Source: Elysia chlorotica
Lineage: Eukaryota; Mollusca; Gastropoda; Plakobranchidae
Assembly (NCBI GenBank): GCA_003991915.1
Contig: RQTK01000426.1
Span: 122,675-186,674 of the forward strand
Direction of reading: 5' to 3'
DNA: 64,000 nt
The notes below the pieces were generated by a model. The model made no database searches and was not told the origin of the DNA. It was given only the letters and a program-made list of their open reading frames with translations. The position numbers and the translations under genes are program-made. Positions 62,503 to 64,000 of this stretch are shown here, piece after piece (the first letter of the stretch is position 1; the number at the start of each line of letters is the position of its first letter).

Positions 62503-62719
62503 CAAAGCGCCCAACGTCAGCACTATATATTCCCAATTTACGTACTGCCACATACAGACAGTGTGGAAATAATCACGGCTCCCGTCTCAGCCAGTCTCAT
62601 TATACTGAACCGACCAATGCTGGACGTTATCGGACCAATGCGTTTTTGACTTATCGTGAGATTCGAACCAGTTACCCCACCGATTTGGAGACCGCCGCTC
62701 TACCCCTTGAGTCAGTTCG
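62503..62719 (-). repeat. SINE, nearly full length with tRNA-like head (minus strand)
   Basis: Read in reverse complement: CGAACTGACTCAAGGGGTAG (A box) then AACTGGTTCGAATCTCACG (B box), the body with GTATAATGAGACTGGCTGAG, and the tail GTATGTGGCAGTACGTAAAT then ATATATAGTGCTGACGTTGG. This is the best copy for defining the family. Confidence 0.75.
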
Positions 62720-63352
62720 TACCCTGTATTCTAAGCTATGTGCATGCATTGTGTATGTAAGATTAAGATGTGAGCCTTGGTATTAGTCCGATAGACTGCG
62801 ACCTAATCAATGATTCTCTGAACAAACAAACTGGTGGTCTTGTGCTTTATAATACGTCAAATGCCTCGCAACTTTGAATAATTTAAAATAGACTTACTGT
62901 ATCATTCCATGTGTGTGATCAATTTCCGCAGTTCAAGTTGGATTAAAGAGAACCAGTTAGATGATTAAATTGGGACAAAATATACATACGTGTGGTTAGA
63001 TTTCGCTAAGGTGACTTCGAAGGCTGGATATTTTATTTTATATTTACAAACTGAAAACATTATACATGTACCTTTTTTTTTTTTTTAGACATATTCCGTT
63101 TCGCATATTTTTTTCTTCTGTCACAAATGTGCAGTAACTGAAGAAGATTTGTTTGTAAGGGTATAAAGTTTACTAATACATGTATTCTTTTGCTTAAAAA
63201 TTAACTACTGGTACCGATCATACATGCGACTTTCCGATTCTTCTCAAGTCAAAGAGGATTACTTTTCACTCAAGACTATTATAGAAAATATCGAGGCTAA
63301 TTGCAGCTAGCTATATCCATTCATTGGTTCATCAAAAGTAGTTGTCAAAGAC

Positions 63353-63407
63353 ATGAGAGGAATGTATCATACCATTCTAGCAACCCTGACCCTGTTCGCT
63401 ATTTGTG
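63353..63407 (+). CDS. Probable signal-peptide first exon of a secreted protein (runs off the window)
   Basis: ATG followed by 18 codons reading MRGMYHTILATLTLFAICG and a GTAAGA donor in phase 1. A short basic start, a hydrophobic core and a small residue at the end are the features of a secretory signal peptide, and a phase-1 intron right after the signal sequence is common in animal secreted proteins. The mature part would lie beyond 64000, so identity is unknown. It could also be chance in non-coding DNA. Confidence 0.4.
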
Positions 63408-63570
63408 GTAAGAAAAAAAACTTAAGTTGTAGTTCAAGAACAATTATTGTTTTCAGATAGTTAATGCAATTTATTACGTCTTGCATAGATAAAGCCTTCT
63501 TATTTGAATTTATTTTATTCCTTATCAAAAAATGCACGATCGATAAATACATGTATATAGATAGGCAGAG

Positions 63571-63722
<152 letters not shown>

Positions 63723-63866
63723 AAAAGATAGCTAGATAATGAGATAGATATATATGTCCTTTTTATTGCAATTTACATTGCACGACGTTTCCAACATACA
63801 ATAAGGTTAGGCATAGATCCATATGGTTACAAAAATATAACCTTCCAAAAATATACATGTAGACAT

Positions 63867-63906
63867 ATCTCTCTCTTTCTCTTTCTCTCTCCTCTCTCTC
63901 CCTGTC

Positions 63907-63985
<79 letters not shown>

Positions 63986-64000
63986 ATATCTCTCTATATC
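63867..64000 (+). repeat. (CT)n microsatellite running to the window end
   Basis: CT/TCTG-rich tract with a long pure CT core from about 63930. Its right border is outside the window. Confidence 0.95.

Larger units (their letters stand above)
56887..63352. other. Gene-poor stretch
   Basis: About 6.5 kb, AT-rich. After the PFDN2 3' UTR no frame has convincing coding character. It holds two minus-strand SINE copies, T-rich and G-rich runs (60198-60220, 60932-60950), and a short acidic open stretch at 58640-58792. Confidence 0.55.

Noticed and set aside
62640-62719. Possible tRNA gene on the minus strand
   Set aside because: Same SINE head as above; it is followed by the SINE body rather than by a terminator.

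Overview
The window is animal nuclear DNA. It is AT-rich, its genes are split into many short exons with GT-AG junctions, and it is full of SINEs, LINE fragments, DNA transposons, microsatellites and clusters of the palindromic hexamers TCTAGA/AGATCT. The protein sequences are bilaterian, clearly not vertebrate and not insect-like. The repeat style (tRNA-derived SINEs, GATA and GTT microsatellites, TCTAGA clusters) suggests a mollusc, perhaps a heterobranch gastropod; this organism call is inference. I saw no prokaryotic features, CRISPR array, rRNA gene or convincing tRNA gene.

Layout. (1) 1-5137, plus: macroH2A from the end of its histone fold to the stop, with two tandem, equal-length, apparently mutually exclusive versions of one macro-domain exon. 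(2) 5138-12197: about 7 kb without a recognisable gene. (3) 12198-19172, minus: folliculin (FLCN), 10 coding exons, complete. (4) 19817-25395, plus, head-to-head with FLCN: mitochondrial adrenodoxin/ferredoxin reductase (FDXR), exons 1-9; the last ~100 residues are missing, and a LINE 3' end abuts the last exon. (5) 25396-27600: LINE debris and microsatellites. (6) 27932-31952, plus: pterin-4a-carbinolamine dehydratase (PCBD family), with an in-frame upstream ATG that would add a mitochondrial-type presequence. (7) 34402-52430, minus: a 13-exon gene for a 949-residue low-complexity/coiled-coil protein, tentatively PROSER3-like, whose introns hold an RTE-like LINE, a P-element-like transposase relic and a tandem copy of half of its largest exon. 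(8) 52893-56886, plus, head-to-head with the previous gene: prefoldin subunit 2 (PFDN2), complete, with a hAT-type element in intron 1. (9) 56887-63352: gene-poor, two SINEs. (10) 63353-63407: a probable signal-peptide first exon of a secreted protein that runs off the right edge.

The genes form two divergent pairs (FLCN/FDXR; PROSER3-like/PFDN2), each sharing a short intergenic promoter region. They do not form one pathway: macroH2A is chromatin, FLCN is Rag-GTPase/mTORC1 signalling, FDXR is mitochondrial electron transfer, PCBD is tetrahydrobiopterin recycling and HNF1 dimerisation, PFDN2 is chaperone.

The most notable signals are the macroH2A exon pair at a different exon from the one alternatively spliced in vertebrates, the truncated FDXR gene, the dual-start PCBD gene, and repeated small local duplications that copy promoters or part-exons (12.0, 39-41.5, 44.5, 52.4 and 53.5 kb). 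All exon boundaries were read by eye from splice consensus, reading-frame continuity and remembered homologues; no alignment was run.
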